Assembly: GCA_016207025.1 (NCBI GenBank)
Contig: JACQQM010000110.1
Span: forward strand, 1 to 55,292
Direction of reading: 5' to 3'
Source: Nitrospirota bacterium
GTDB taxonomy: Bacteria; Nitrospirota; Nitrospiria; Nitrospirales; Nitrospiraceae
DNA: 55,292 bases
Both the position numbers and the translations under genes were made by a program. The notes under the pieces were generated by a model that saw nothing but the letters and a program-made list of their open reading frames with translations, had not been told where the DNA came from and did not search any database. How positions within the stretch are numbered: position 1 is the stretch's first letter; each line of letters begins with the position of its first letter. Shown here piece by piece: positions 24,872-35,141 of the stretch.

Positions 24872-26365
24872 CTAAAACCGCAGCAGCCAGATCACCGTCA
24901 GAGAGACGATGAGATTATTCAGCGAGTGAGCGAGGATGCCGGGAAGCAAGCTGCCGGTCTTCTCGTAGGCCCAGGCCCACAGCACGCCGCTCCAGAAGAC
25001 GTTGGCAAAGCCGAGCACGCCGTAGCCGTGCGCGATCGCAAAGATCGCCGCGCTCATCCCAGCCGACGCGGACCACCCGAACTTGCGGCGGAGGGTCGCA
25101 AACAGAAGCCCGCGGAAAGTCATTTCCTCGAAGACCGGCGCAAAGATCACGTACTCCAAGAGACTGGTCGTCACCACCGGAAGGGGGCCCCAGACCAGAT
25201 CGCCGTCGAACCATTCCGTCCAGTGGTTCGGCAGGGACACCGACTCGGCAACCAGGCCCATCCCCCACTCACCGATCAGCCCCGCGGCCATCAGGGCCGG
25301 CACGGCCAAGCCGAGTCCCTGCCACGCTCCCGGCGACGGCCAGAGGCCCAGCCCTTGCCGCAGCCCCGACCCCAACGGATTCAGCAGATGCCGGCGCGCC
25401 AGAAGGATCGCCGGCAGATTGACCGCCGGAATCGCAAGGACCCTGATAAGCGGATTCTCCGTTCCCATGAACAGGAAGCCCAGCATCAGCGCTCCCCCGA
25501 TCGCCCCGCCCCTGATCAGCACCACGGTCCCCTCACGCCCGCGCCACTGCGGCGGGATCGGGGCCTCCCCCACCTTTAAGGCACTCCAGTCCCTTCGCCA
25601 TCGAGCGGACAGCGCGAGCAGCGCAACGGTTCCGACCAGAATCACCGTAAGGTCGAGAGCGAGCAGCACGCGTGTTCGCCACAGGAGCGGAACTCCACGT
25701 TCAGCCAGCGCGTGCTCGATCGTTGAAAGAGCCGCGCGGTCACCTGTGCGCGTCGCCAAGCTCATCGCGAGCCGGTCATAAAACCAGCCGTCCTGGAGCG
25801 CTTTCTCCAGTTCAGCCTTCAGCGTGAGTTCTGAGGCAGGATCAGGCTTTGACTCCAGATAGCCGGCACGGATGAGGCGGGCGAAGGTTGGAAGAGGATC
25901 CTTGCGGGACTCCCATCGAGCGATGCTTTTTTGGACTCGGTCCAGGCGACCGTCTTCCGCCTCCAGGATCGCCAAGTGCACCTGGACGAGAGGATCGCCG
26001 GAGTACGCGGCCAGTTCCTCGTACCAGGAAATGGCTTGCTCCAACTCGTTGCCGCCGCCACCGGTCATCTCGTACAGCAACCGTTCCCATTCGGGTGCGT
26101 GCGCGATGGCCTCTTCGAGGTCCATCATGCGGCTGACCGTCAGCGCGAGCGCCCGCTCCGGCGACGAGACCCGATCGAGGCGAGGCACTTTGAGCTGGAG
26201 CCATCCGAAGAACAGAATACAGCCGAGCAGGACCGTCGCGGAGAGGATCGTCAACACCTGCGAGAAATGAGGTCGGTCCGGACCGGAGATCGCCGGGTCG
26301 AAGGGTTCGTGCGGAGAGGGAACTGCTCCCTCGTCGTGGCCTGTGGGGTGCTGGGATGTGAACAC
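24872..26365 (-). CDS. CPBP-family intramembrane metalloprotease
   Basis: The C-terminal CPBP (Abi/CaaX-like) domain shows EEMTFRGLLFATLRRKFG (glutamate pair at about residue 413), AIFAIAHGYGVLGFANVFWSGVLWAW and GILAHSLNN, the expected metal-binding Glu and His residues. An N-terminal TM and an extended helical soluble region of about 200 residues precede it, unusual for minimal CPBP proteins and possibly a substrate-recognition repeat domain. I chose GTG 26365; the track ORF adds 81 residues antisense to the neighbouring gene. It is divergent from the aminotransferase. Confidence 0.82.
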   Translation of the reverse strand: MFTSQHPTGHDEGAVPSPHEPFDPAISGPDRPHFSQVLTILSATVLLGCILFFGWLQLKVPRLDRVSSPERALALTVSRMMDLEEAIAHAPEWERLLYEMTGGGGNELEQAISWYEELAAYSGDPLVQVHLAILEAEDGRLDRVQKSIARWESRKDPLPTFARLIRAGYLESKPDPASELTLKAELEKALQDGWFYDRLAMSLATRTGDRAALSTIEHALAERGVPLLWRTRVLLALDLTVILVGTVALLALSARWRRDWSALKVGEAPIPPQWRGREGTVVLIRGGAIGGALMLGFLFMGTENPLIRVLAIPAVNLPAILLARRHLLNPLGSGLRQGLGLWPSPGAWQGLGLAVPALMAAGLIGEWGMGLVAESVSLPNHWTEWFDGDLVWGPLPVVTTSLLEYVIFAPVFEEMTFRGLLFATLRRKFGWSASAGMSAAIFAIAHGYGVLGFANVFWSGVLWAWAYEKTGSLLPGILAHSLNNLIVSLTVIWLLRF

Positions 26366-26494
26366 GGCGTCTCGGACGCGAGGAGTATAGCATGATAGCT
26401 GGTGCGCGTGAGAGGCATCCGGTATAATGAGCGCCCCATCGGCCTTTCCGGTCAATGCGTGGCGGATGCAACGCCAGGTGCGGAGATCACGTTC

Positions 26495-27694
26495 ATGACA
26501 GAACGCGTGGGCGAATTCGTTCCCACACCGCGGCTGCTCCTCGGTCCCGGCCCGAGCATGGTCCATCCGCGCGTGCTGCGCGCCATGGGCGCGCCCCTGC
26601 TCGGCCATCTGGATCCCGAGTTCCTGCGGCTGATGAACGAAATCCAGCAGATGCTGCGGCGCGTCTTCCGGACCGCAAACCGCTTTACGATCGCTCTCTC
26701 CGGAACCGGCTCGGCCGGCATGGAAGCGGCGCTGGTGAATCTGGTTGAGCCCGGCGATGCGGTGATCGTGGGCGTCAACGGGGTGTTCGGATCCAGAATG
26801 GCCTCGATTGTAGAGCGCTGCGGCGGGAAGCCGGTTCGGGTGGAAGCCTCCTGGGGCCGGATTGTGGAAGCCAATGCGATCAAGTCAGCGCTTGCCCGAT
26901 CCGGGCCGGTGAAGGCAGTAGCCGTCGTCCACGCGGAGACCTCCACCGGAGTCCACCAGCCGCTGGAAGAGATCGGCGCTCTCTGTCGGCAGCACGACGC
27001 CCTGTTCATCGTGGACGCCGTCACGTCCTTGGGAGGGCTGCCGCTGGAAGTGGACCGGTGGGGAATCGACGCCTGCTACAGCGGGACCCAAAAGTGCTTG
27101 AGCTGCCCGCCCGGCCTGGCCCCGCTCACGCTGAGTGAGCGTGCGCTGGCGGCGATTCGGAATCGAAAGGCACCCTGCCAAAGCTGGTACCTGGATGTGT
27201 CGTTGATTGCGGACTATTGGGCGGAAGCCAAGCGGGCCTATCACCACACCGCGCCGATCTCGATGCTCTATGCCTTGCGGGAAGCGCTGCGGCTCATCGA
27301 AGAGGAAGGGCTGGAGGCCCGGTTCGCGCGACATCGGCTGCACAGCGCCGCCCTGATGGCCGGCCTTGGCGCGCTCGGCCTGCTCCCGTTCGCGGAGGAA
27401 GGTCACCGCCTGCCCAGCCTGAACAGCGTCACGCTGCCGGCTCAGGTCGAGGACGCCGCGGTCAGGGCCGAACTCCTGCAGGAGTTCGGCATCGAAATCG
27501 GCGGGGGCCTCGGCGCCCTCCAGGGGAAACTCTGGCGCATCGGTCTCATGGGCGAGTCGTCTGCCCGGGAGCACGTGCTGTCGCTGCTGAGCGCACTCGA
27601 GGTGCTTTTTCTTCGCCATAAATGGATCAGTCGGCCCGGGATCGCCCTGGAGGCTGCTTCGCGGATCTATGCCGGTGACGGAAGAAAGGAGTGA
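26495..27694 (+). CDS. Class V aminotransferase (alanine/serine-glyoxylate type)
   Basis: This is a PLP-dependent fold type I enzyme of the AGXT/SGAT group: LLLGPGPSMVHPRVLRAMGAPLLGHLDPEF, ALSGTGSAGMEAALVNLVEPGD, VVHAETSTGVHQPLEEI, VDAVTSLGGLPLEVDRWGIDACYSGTQKCLSCPPGLAP with the Schiff-base Lys in GTQK (about residue 200). It probably interconverts glyoxylate and glycine with alanine or serine. GGAG precedes ATG 26495; the track start at 26402 overlaps the divergent promoter region. The following heme protein gene starts 11 bases after its stop. Confidence 0.9.
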   Translation: MTERVGEFVPTPRLLLGPGPSMVHPRVLRAMGAPLLGHLDPEFLRLMNEIQQMLRRVFRTANRFTIALSGTGSAGMEAALVNLVEPGDAVIVGVNGVFGSRMASIVERCGGKPVRVEASWGRIVEANAIKSALARSGPVKAVAVVHAETSTGVHQPLEEIGALCRQHDALFIVDAVTSLGGLPLEVDRWGIDACYSGTQKCLSCPPGLAPLTLSERALAAIRNRKAPCQSWYLDVSLIADYWAEAKRAYHHTAPISMLYALREALRLIEEEGLEARFARHRLHSAALMAGLGALGLLPFAEEGHRLPSLNSVTLPAQVEDAAVRAELLQEFGIEIGGGLGALQGKLWRIGLMGESSAREHVLSLLSALEVLFLRHKWISRPGIALEAASRIYAGDGRKE

Positions 27695-27705
27695 CAGACT
27701 ACATT

Positions 27706-28302
27706 ATGAAAAGAGCAGCCCTCTGGGGAACGTGGGCAGTGATGCTTGTGGTCGCTGTGGGAGTGGCGTACTGGGCCGCTGCCTCCCTCTTGAAGGAGCG
27801 GGAAGCGCCCGTCTCGATCCCCCCGGAAACGGTCGCGAACTATGTCCATGCCGTGATTGATGCGAACCGGACCGTGTACACGCGGCACATCGTGGAGAAA
27901 ATGCAGGCGACGGGCGTCGTGGAAGCAGCGGAAACCTGGAAACAGGAGAATGCGCTCCCGCTTCCAGCCCAGTTCCTGATCGAGACCGGCAAGCTCATGG
28001 CAGAGAAGGGCGTCGGCATCAGGTACCGGCTCGCAAGCCTGACGCCCATTTACGTCTGGAACGGGCCCACCACGGACTTCGAGCGCAAGGGCCTGGAGGC
28101 TGTCCTCAAACATCCCGAGCGGCCCTTTACCGGATTTTTCCGGACCGGCCGGGATCGGTACTTTCAGGCCATCTACGCCGACGTGGCCGTCTCCCAAGCC
28201 TGTGTCGCATGCCATAATACGCACATGAACAGTCCCCGTCGTGACTACAAACTCCACGACGTGATGGGCGGGATCGTGATCACCATTCCGGTGAATCCAT
28301 AG
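27706..28302 (+). CDS. DUF3365/Tll0287-like membrane-anchored c-heme protein
   Basis: One N-terminal TM (LWGTWAVMLVVAVGVAYWAAA) anchors a periplasmic DUF3365 domain: YVHAVIDANRTVYTRHIVEKM, FTGFFRTGRDRYFQAIYADVAVSQACVACHNTH and VMGGIVITIPV. CVACH is a CxxCH motif for one covalent heme c. Such domains occur as sensors or redox proteins. The ATG at 27706 lies 15 bases from AAGGAG; GTG 27691 is immediately next to it, so the start is uncertain. Confidence 0.82.
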   Translation: MKRAALWGTWAVMLVVAVGVAYWAAASLLKEREAPVSIPPETVANYVHAVIDANRTVYTRHIVEKMQATGVVEAAETWKQENALPLPAQFLIETGKLMAEKGVGIRYRLASLTPIYVWNGPTTDFERKGLEAVLKHPERPFTGFFRTGRDRYFQAIYADVAVSQACVACHNTHMNSPRRDYKLHDVMGGIVITIPVNP

Positions 28303-28326
28303 CTGATCGGGTGTGGGAGAGCGGGC

Positions 28327-29550
28327 ATGAAACTGGTCATCCGGCATGCGCGTGTGATCGACGGCCGCGGCCGCGCGCGCGAGCGCGCGACGCTCGTGAT
28401 TCAGGAGGACCGCATTACCGCGGTCGGCGACGAGAGGACAGTACCGCTGCTCCGTGGCGCGGTGGAGATCGATGCCCGCGGGAAGACGGTGCTGCCCGGG
28501 CTGATCGATTGCCACGTCCACCTCTGCCTGGGCGGCGACGCGGACGTCATCCGGACGATCCGGGAGGAAGACCCCGCCCTCACGCTCCTCAAAGCGGCCC
28601 GCTTTGCCCGCGCCACCCTTGAGGCCGGCTTCACGACGGTCCGCGATGTCGGATTTCGGGACCACTCCATCTTCGCCCTCAGACAGGCCATTGCGGCAGG
28701 CATCCTACCGGGTCCCCGCATCCTCGCGGCCGGTCTCGCCATCTGCCAGACCGGCGGCCACGCCCGCTTCATCGGCCGCGAAGCCGACGGCCCGGTGGAA
28801 ATCGTGCAGGCGGTCCGCGAGCAAGTGGCCGCCGGCGCGGAGGTCATCAAGTTCATCGCCTCCGGTGGCGTGCTCACGCCGGGCACTTCCCCGGAACATG
28901 CGCAGTTGAGCCCCGAGGAACTGGCGGCCGGCGTAGCCGAAGCCCGCCGGGCCGGTCGGCGCGTGGCCGCGCATGCTCACGGCGCCGAGGGCATGAAGAA
29001 CGCGATCCAGGCGGGCGTCCATTCGATCGAGCACGCCACCCTGATGGACGATGAGGCCGCCGCCTTGATGCGCAAACATGGCGTCTTCATGGTTCCGACG
29101 CTGTCGGCGCTGGCCGCCACCGCCGACTGCGGCCTGACCTGCGGGGTCCCCGAGACGGTGGTAAGCAAGGCTCAGACCATGCGAGCTCGGCATGAAGCCA
29201 GCTTCAAGAAGGCTCACCGCACCGGCATCCCCATCGCGATGGGGACCGACGCCGGGACGCCGTTCAACCATCACGGAGCGAACGCGCAGGAACTGGAGCG
29301 CATGGTTGCCCTGGGCATGAGTCCGATGGAAGCCATCGTGGCGGCGACCGCCGCCGCGGCCAGGCTGCTGGGGATTGATCAGTTGGTCGGCACGATCGAG
29401 GCGGACAAGCTGGCGGATTTGGTCATTGTGGACGGCAACCCGCTCACGCGGATCAGCCTGCTCCAGGATCGGGGGAAGATCGCCGGGGTCATGAAGGCCG
29501 GTCGCTTCGTCAGCGGGCCGCTGAAGAATGAGCATATGGCCAATGGCTGA
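28327..29550 (+). CDS. Metal-dependent amidohydrolase, 407 aa
   Basis: This is a prolidase/imidazolonepropionase-like amidohydrolase: HVHL (about residue 63), VIKFIASGG with the probable carboxylated Lys (about 176), HAHG (about 218), SIEHATLMDD (about 239) and the catalytic Asp in GTDAGTPFNHHG (about 309). The substrate could be an N-acyl amino acid, dipeptide or cyclic amide. AGAG precedes the ATG. The last residues (EHMANG) and the stop are encoded by heptad array D. Confidence 0.88.
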   Translation: MKLVIRHARVIDGRGRARERATLVIQEDRITAVGDERTVPLLRGAVEIDARGKTVLPGLIDCHVHLCLGGDADVIRTIREEDPALTLLKAARFARATLEAGFTTVRDVGFRDHSIFALRQAIAAGILPGPRILAAGLAICQTGGHARFIGREADGPVEIVQAVREQVAAGAEVIKFIASGGVLTPGTSPEHAQLSPEELAAGVAEARRAGRRVAAHAHGAEGMKNAIQAGVHSIEHATLMDDEAAALMRKHGVFMVPTLSALAATADCGLTCGVPETVVSKAQTMRARHEASFKKAHRTGIPIAMGTDAGTPFNHHGANAQELERMVALGMSPMEAIVAATAAAARLLGIDQLVGTIEADKLADLVIVDGNPLTRISLLQDRGKIAGVMKAGRFVSGPLKNEHMANG

Positions 29551-29610
29551 TGGCTAATGGACCAGGGAAACACCTTCAAGCCATCGGCCATAAGCCATTA
29601 GCTATTGGCT
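29536..29610. repeat. Heptad hairpin array D (ATGGCNN)
   Basis: Left arm ATGGCCA ATGGCTG ATGGCTA ATGGACC; the right arm reverse-complements to ATAGCTA ATGGCTT ATGGCCG ATGGCT. It lies between convergent genes, overlapping the amidohydrolase 3' end. Confidence 0.75.
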
Positions 29611-29616
29611 CCTCGT

Positions 29617-30258
29617 TTAGCGCCTCACGTACAACAGCTCCAGCGCGTCGCGGAACCCGTTGAGGCGGCCGCGCTGGAACGTCTCCTGGAATCGCTGCTT
29701 CGTCTCCTGCACTCCCTCCGCATCATCCTGCCTGACGACCCGCTGGGAGATCATCATCTGCACCGCCACGTCCAGCAACCGTTTCTTGCGGCTCTCCATC
29801 TCAGGGGTCACGAATTCAGGCAGCACCTCGGCGGCGCGCTGGAGGACGACGCTCTCCTTGAAGGCATCGTAGCCTTGACGCTCGACGGTCCGCTCACGGA
29901 TGAGCGCCAGCTCAGCCTTCACCCGTTTGATGTCCTTCATCAGGATCGCGAAGACCTCCTTCCGCCCTTCCTCATACAGTTTTCGATCCATCTCCTCGAG
30001 GATGACGACCGGATCGGGGGGTTCCTCAGGGACTTCATAGGCTCCATATCGCAAGCGTTCGTAGGACTGGCGCGTCTCCGGATCGCCGAGCACCTCATAG
30101 GCGGCGTTGATCTCGCGAATCTTGGTTTCGGCGTCCCGGTTGTCCGGATTGCGGTCGGGATGATACTGGAAGACCAGCTTCCGATAGGCCTTCTTGATCT
30201 CTTCGTCGGAGGCATCACGCGAGACGCCGAGCGTCTCGTAGTAGTCCAGGCGGGCCAT
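29617..30258 (-). CDS. J-domain (DnaJ-like) protein, 213 aa
   Basis: The N-terminal J domain (residues 5-70) has [36 protein letters not shown] with the HPD motif needed to stimulate DnaK ATPase. There is no Gly/Phe or zinc-finger region, so it is a type III co-chaperone. The remaining 140 residues are a charged helical domain I do not recognise. A dedicated DnaK partner is not encoded nearby. Confidence 0.9.
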   Translation of the reverse strand: MARLDYYETLGVSRDASDEEIKKAYRKLVFQYHPDRNPDNRDAETKIREINAAYEVLGDPETRQSYERLRYGAYEVPEEPPDPVVILEEMDRKLYEEGRKEVFAILMKDIKRVKAELALIRERTVERQGYDAFKESVVLQRAAEVLPEFVTPEMESRKKRLLDVAVQMMISQRVVRQDDAEGVQETKQRFQETFQRGRLNGFRDALELLYVRR

Positions 30259-30391
30259 ACCTGCGCGAGACTATAACATCGGGCCGACACACCTGCAACA
30301 CACCGACACGACATGGATACCCGAGGGTCCGGCTCCCCGGCGCGTCTCTGCTTGACTCTCACCCGAAACCTGCTTAGCCTGGCACGCCAAC

Positions 30392-31714
30392 ATGCCCAAG
30401 GACTCGGCCGCACAGCCACCTTCCTGGCGTCATGGGATCACTCGCTATCAATGGCTGGTTTTGTTCGTCGCCTGGCTCGGGTGGGTCTTCGATTCCATGG
30501 ACGCCACCATCTACGCGATCGTGCTCCACCCGGCGCTGGAAGAACTGCTCGGCGTCTCTGCCGCAGGTGGGGTGGCGAACCATGAAGCCATCGGCCCGGA
30601 GGTGATTGGATGGTACGGTGGAATTATCTTCTCGATTTTCCTGGTCGGTTGGGCACTGGGCGGCGTGCTGTTCGGTATCGTCGCCGACTACATCGGGCGG
30701 ACCAAGACCCTGATCGTGACGATTCTCATTTACGCCGTGTTCACGGGGCTGGCGGCCCTGTCGGAAACCTGGTGGCATTTGGCGATCTACCGATTTGTGA
30801 CGGCGCTGGGGATCGGGGGGGAATGGGCGTCCGGAGCCGTGATCGTGGCCGAAGTCTGGCCGGAAGAAAAACGCGCCAAAGCGGCCAGCATCCTGCAATC
30901 AGCCTGGGCTGCAGGCTTTTTCCTGGCCGCCGCAATCAATCTGCTCTTGCGCGGATACGGCTGGCGTGTCCTGTTCGTGGTGGGGATCCTTCCGGCCTTC
31001 GTGTCGGTCCTGATCTTCGTGTGGGTGAAGGAACCGGAGCGATGGGTGAAGGCCCGCACAAAAGAGCTGGTCTCCGGAGCGGTTCGGCGTGCGAAGCTCC
31101 CGGAACTGTTCCACGGCCATCTCCGCCGGCCGACTCTGGTCGGGTCGGTGCTGGCCTTCGTGGCGGTGTTCGGGCTCTGGGGCGCAACCAATTGGACACC
31201 CACGCTCATCGGGGCCCTGCCGGAGCTGCAGGGCCTGGCTCGCACCGAGCTGGCCGGATACGTCAGCTACGCCATCATGGCGCTCAACGCTGGGGCTCTG
31301 GCCGGGTATCTCAGTTTCGGTCCATTGGCCGACCGGTTCGGGCGCCGGCCTGTCTTCGCCCTCATGTGCGCGGGCAGTCTCGTGATGCTGCCGGTCACTT
31401 TTCTGACGCCGCACGCGTATACCCATGTCTTGCTGCTGCTCCCGATCTTAGGATTCTTCAATAACGGCATTTTCAGCGGCTTTCCGATTTACCTCCCGGA
31501 GCTGTACCCGACTCGCCTGCGCGCCACCGGCGCGGGATTCTGCTTCAACGCCGGCCGCGTGTTGGCTTCGACTGGGCCTTTTCTGACCGGATTTCTGGTG
31601 GCGACGTTGGGCAGCTTCGGACGAGCCGCCAGCGCCATCGCGCTGATCTATGTCGTAGGGCTGGCGGTGCTGCCGTTTGCGCCCGAGACGCGGGGACGGC
31701 CGCTGCCGGAATGA
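30392..31714 (+). CDS. MFS transporter, 440 aa
   Basis: This 12-TM major facilitator is of the sugar / aromatic-acid symporter type: GWVFDSMDATIYAIV in TM1, loop 2-3 motif GIVADYIGRTKTL, RFVTALGIGGEWASGAVIVAEVWPEEKRAKAASI, and a second signature GPLADRFGRRPVF at mid-protein. GFPIYLPELYPTRLRATG is typical of the metabolite:H+ symporter branch. The substrate cannot be read from the sequence. The ATG at 30392 has no strong ribosome binding site. Confidence 0.88.
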   Translation: MPKDSAAQPPSWRHGITRYQWLVLFVAWLGWVFDSMDATIYAIVLHPALEELLGVSAAGGVANHEAIGPEVIGWYGGIIFSIFLVGWALGGVLFGIVADYIGRTKTLIVTILIYAVFTGLAALSETWWHLAIYRFVTALGIGGEWASGAVIVAEVWPEEKRAKAASILQSAWAAGFFLAAAINLLLRGYGWRVLFVVGILPAFVSVLIFVWVKEPERWVKARTKELVSGAVRRAKLPELFHGHLRRPTLVGSVLAFVAVFGLWGATNWTPTLIGALPELQGLARTELAGYVSYAIMALNAGALAGYLSFGPLADRFGRRPVFALMCAGSLVMLPVTFLTPHAYTHVLLLLPILGFFNNGIFSGFPIYLPELYPTRLRATGAGFCFNAGRVLASTGPFLTGFLVATLGSFGRAASAIALIYVVGLAVLPFAPETRGRPLPE

Positions 31715-31718
31715 AGCT

Positions 31719-31738
31719 CCCCGCAGCAAGCTACGGGG
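31719..31738. repeat. Palindromic repeat after the MFS gene
   Basis: CCCCGCAGC-AA-GCTACGGGG, 9-bp arms with one mismatch. This CCCCGCAGC/GCTGCGGGG type is a common dispersed palindrome and could terminate transcription, though no T run follows. Confidence 0.45.
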
Positions 31739-31797
31739 TATTCGGCGAAGGAGAATAAAAGTCGCGGGCCTGATCACGGGACTACGTACGTCGTGGC

Positions 31798-32535
31798 TCA
31801 TCCTTCGAGAAGCGCCCGCAGCGTGTGAGCGTTTTTGACGGCGGCCCCGTGGGCGTCATTGTTGAAATAAACATACACATCTTCCCCTTCACGTTCGTAG
31901 CGTCTGATCGCGCGCGCCTCGCGGGACAGTTGGGAGTCGGTATAGGAGGAGGCGAACAACTGTTCCCGGCCGTGGAACCGAACGTAGGTGAAGTCGGCCG
32001 TCAGGACATCCTGACGCGGGTAGCTGGGCGAATCGGCGATGCAAAGCGCCGCGTGATGCCGCTCCAACGCACGATAGACCCTGTCTGTGAACCAGGACTC
32101 GTGCCGAAATTCACAAACCAGCCGTAACCCGCGAGGGCTTCCTCGGCGGGCCATCGAGAGAAAGTCGGCCAGGCGCTGCGTGTCTTGTGGAAAACTGGCA
32201 GGAAACTGCAGCAGGATCGGGCCGAAATGCGTCCCCAGCGCACCGGCATTCTGCACAAAGGCGCGCCAGGGCTCCTCCACGTCGGAAAGCCGTTTCGTAT
32301 GCGTGATCAGGCGACTGGCCTTGAGGGCGAACACGAACTGTTCCGGAACCTGTCCCGCCCATTTCTCGTAGGTTGAGGGTCGGGGCAGGTGGTAGAAAGA
32401 ATAGTTCACCTCGGTGGTTGGAAACCGTCGGGCATAGAACTCCAAACGGCGGCTGGCGGGTAGCCCTTCGGGGTAGAACGAGTCGCGCCAACCTGGATAG
32501 CTCCATCCGGATGTCCCCACCAAGACCGTCGCCAC
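31798..32535 (-). CDS. DUF72 family protein, 245 aa
   Basis: DUF72 TIM-barrel proteins (YecE-like) have no established activity. Landmarks are VLVGTSGWSYPGWRDSFYP, TTEVNYSFYHLPRPSTYEKWA, FVFALKASRLITH, LLQFPASFP, VCEFRHESWF and TYVRFHGRE, ending with VYVYFNNDAHGAAVKNA. The start is GTG at 32535, supported by GGAG seven bases upstream. It converges on the MFS gene. Confidence 0.9.
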   Translation of the reverse strand: MATVLVGTSGWSYPGWRDSFYPEGLPASRRLEFYARRFPTTEVNYSFYHLPRPSTYEKWAGQVPEQFVFALKASRLITHTKRLSDVEEPWRAFVQNAGALGTHFGPILLQFPASFPQDTQRLADFLSMARRGSPRGLRLVCEFRHESWFTDRVYRALERHHAALCIADSPSYPRQDVLTADFTYVRFHGREQLFASSYTDSQLSREARAIRRYEREGEDVYVYFNNDAHGAAVKNAHTLRALLEG

Positions 32536-32623
32536 GGATGATCTCCGATCACCGCTCTTGACCGCTCATGAAGCGCACGTAGGGACAGAATGTCTGGCCA
32601 TTCAAGGGGGGAGCCGGCGCGGC

Positions 32624-35059
32624 TCAGCTCCGGGTATCCAGAGCGTCCCGCACTTTCAACGCCAACTCTTCCGGCGTAAACGGCTTCTTGAGCAACATCA
32701 TCTCGGGTCCGACCGTGCTGCGGTGAGCAAGCGCGTCCTCGGCGTAGCCGGAGAGAAACAGGACCTTCATGTCGGGCCGTGAAGCGGTCAGCAGGGTGGC
32801 CAGTTCCGGTCCGCTCATCTCCGGCATGACCACATCGGTGACCAACAGGTCGATCGGGCCGGTCTGCTCCGCCGCAATCGTGATCGCTGCGGGTCCGGAG
32901 ACTGCATCGAGCACGGTATACCCCTGTTGCTCGATAATCTTGCGGATCAACGTCCGCACCACGCCTTCATCTTCCACAACCAAGATGGTCTCCGTGCCTT
33001 GGGGAATGACTCTGGAGGCCGGGGCTGTCGCCAATGCTTCATCTGTGGACGCCAAGCACGGCAGATAGATCTTCACCGTCGTCCCCTGTCCCACCTGGCT
33101 GTGGATATCGACGGCGCCATCGCTCTGCTTCACGATCCCATACACTGTCGCCAAACCCAGACCGGTCCCCTGTCCTAGCGGCTTGGTGGTAAAGAAGGGT
33201 TCGAAGCAATGCGCCAGGGTAGAGGCATCCATGCCCACGCCGGTATCCCGAACCGACAGCCTCACGTATCGCCCGGGCCTGGTTCCGGGGTGTATCCGGC
33301 AGTAGGCCTGATCCAGCTCGACGTTGGCCGTCTCAATGGTCAGCGTGCCGCCCTTCGGCATGGCATCCCGCGCGTTGACCGCCAGATTCATAATGACCTG
33401 TTCAATCTGATTGGGGTCTTGCAGGACCTGGATCAGCTCCGGTTCGAGCTCTGTCTCCAGGCGGATGTCTTCACCCAGCAGCCGTTGCAACATCCTGGTC
33501 AATCCGGTGACCACCTCGTTGAGGTCCAGCGGGGAAGGCTGACGAGATTGCTTCCGGCTGAAGGCCAGCAACTGTTGCGTCAGGTCCGCGGCACGTTTGG
33601 CCGCCTTACGAATTTCCTCCACATCCTGATAGACGGATGTTTCTGGATCGAGCGAATGGAGCAAAAACTTGCTGTAGCCCGTGATGATCGTGAGCAGGTT
33701 GTTGAAGTCGTGGGCGATCCCGCCGGCTAGCTGCCCGATCGCCTCCAACTTCTGCGACTGGCGAAGCTGCTCTTCGCTTTCCGTGAGCGCTTTCTCCAGA
33801 GCCTCCTCCGCCCATTTCCGCTCGGTAATATCGCGGAAGCTCCAGACCCGTCCCACGGTGTCGTTGCCGAGCCGGTACGGCTGCGAGTAGCGCTCAAAGA
33901 GTCGTCCGTCTTTGAATTCCAACACGTCGTAACTCTCCGCGTCCGCGCGCGCGTACAGTTGGCGCACTTTTGCGAGAAACTTCTCGGGGTCCTTCAACTG
34001 GTCGAGGAGATAGGTCAATAACTGGTTGTCGTTCCGTGACGCCATCACGGACTCAGGCACTCTCCACATCTCCATGAATTTTTGATTGAAACTGACGATG
34101 TTGCTCGCTTTGCCGACGACGAGGATGCCGTCGCTCGTCGATTCAAGCGTCGCGGTGAGCAGCGCACGGGCTTGCCGGACTTCCTCCTCCCCCCGCTTGC
34201 GCTCTGTCAGGTCAGAGAACCCCCAGAGCAGCGACGGGGTCCCTTCGAACGTCAGCGGCTGAACTGACACGCTGGCCCAGAAGAGAGTCCCGTCGACTCT
34301 CTTGAACATGACCTCATAGTGCTGGAGGTGCCCGTGTTTTTTGAGCGCCGACTGCAAGGCCTGACGTTCCACGGGGTCATGGAAGAAGTCCGAGAGTTTT
34401 CGGCGGATCAATGCCTCGGACGAGCGACCAAACAGCAGGCCAAGCTGCTCGTTGGCGTACAGGATGAAGCTGTCCAACGCGCGACTGAGGGCCAGCGGGG
34501 TCGGGCTGGCATTGGCAATCGCACGGAAGCGCTCCTCGCTCTCCCGCAGCGCTTCTTCCCCTCGCTTACGCTCGGTCTCAATAAAATCGGCCAGAATGTT
34601 GGCATTGCTCATCAGGGCGGCGGTCTGCTCTCGCGCCGTTTTTAGTTGGCTGGCGAGTTCGCCGAACTGTTGTGTTTTGTCCTCCTCAAGGCCTTTGATC
34701 AGATTGGACATGGTCGCCAGCTCGGAGGCCATGAGCTGCAGTTGCCCGTCCAGAAGGCTTTTCTTCGCATCGAGTTCCTTGGTATTCGCTTCCCGCTCAG
34801 ACTCCAACTTGGATCTCGCCAGCTTCAGGAGCTCTTCGGTCGACTTTGAGAGGGCATCCTGCGAAAGGCTGCCAATGCTTGACTTCAGATTTTCGACGAT
34901 CGTTTCCAGATGAGCCTTGCGCTGAGCCTCGCTCTCCCGAAACAGTTCCTCGGCCAGTTCCCTCGCGGTCTTCGCGTGGCTGCGTTGCATGACCAACGCC
35001 GCCGCGAGCCCTCCCGCGAGCCCCAGACACAGCGCCAGGAATACCAACATCCAGTTCAT
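32624..35059 (-). CDS. RmuC-N-terminus/PAS hybrid histidine kinase, 811 aa
   Basis: One N-terminal TM ([21 protein letters not shown]) is followed by about 140 residues of coiled coil that resemble the N-terminus of RmuC ([37 protein letters not shown]). Then come two PAS domains (about 175-295 and 305-425), HisKA with His in IAHDFNNLL (about 450), HATPase with [11 protein letters not shown] (about 560) and a receiver with Asp in [10 protein letters not shown] (about 739). Signalling could lead through an internal phosphorelay to a separate regulator, none adjacent. Confidence 0.9.
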   Translation of the reverse strand: MNWMLVFLALCLGLAGGLAAALVMQRSHAKTARELAEELFRESEAQRKAHLETIVENLKSSIGSLSQDALSKSTEELLKLARSKLESEREANTKELDAKKSLLDGQLQLMASELATMSNLIKGLEEDKTQQFGELASQLKTAREQTAALMSNANILADFIETERKRGEEALRESEERFRAIANASPTPLALSRALDSFILYANEQLGLLFGRSSEALIRRKLSDFFHDPVERQALQSALKKHGHLQHYEVMFKRVDGTLFWASVSVQPLTFEGTPSLLWGFSDLTERKRGEEEVRQARALLTATLESTSDGILVVGKASNIVSFNQKFMEMWRVPESVMASRNDNQLLTYLLDQLKDPEKFLAKVRQLYARADAESYDVLEFKDGRLFERYSQPYRLGNDTVGRVWSFRDITERKWAEEALEKALTESEEQLRQSQKLEAIGQLAGGIAHDFNNLLTIITGYSKFLLHSLDPETSVYQDVEEIRKAAKRAADLTQQLLAFSRKQSRQPSPLDLNEVVTGLTRMLQRLLGEDIRLETELEPELIQVLQDPNQIEQVIMNLAVNARDAMPKGGTLTIETANVELDQAYCRIHPGTRPGRYVRLSVRDTGVGMDASTLAHCFEPFFTTKPLGQGTGLGLATVYGIVKQSDGAVDIHSQVGQGTTVKIYLPCLASTDEALATAPASRVIPQGTETILVVEDEGVVRTLIRKIIEQQGYTVLDAVSGPAAITIAAEQTGPIDLLVTDVVMPEMSGPELATLLTASRPDMKVLFLSGYAEDALAHRSTVGPEMMLLKKPFTPEELALKVRDALDTRS

Positions 35060-35141
35060 GGCCTTGATGGATCGTCAGTGACGAGTGAACCGTATGCGCG
35101 TCAGCTTGGTTGTAAGTATACCCGAACCTCGCAAAGACGCA

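Noticed and set aside
31798-32575. Further heptad array upstream of the DUF72 gene
   Set aside because: The GAGCGGT/GATC pattern near 32535-32570 does not keep a 7-base register.
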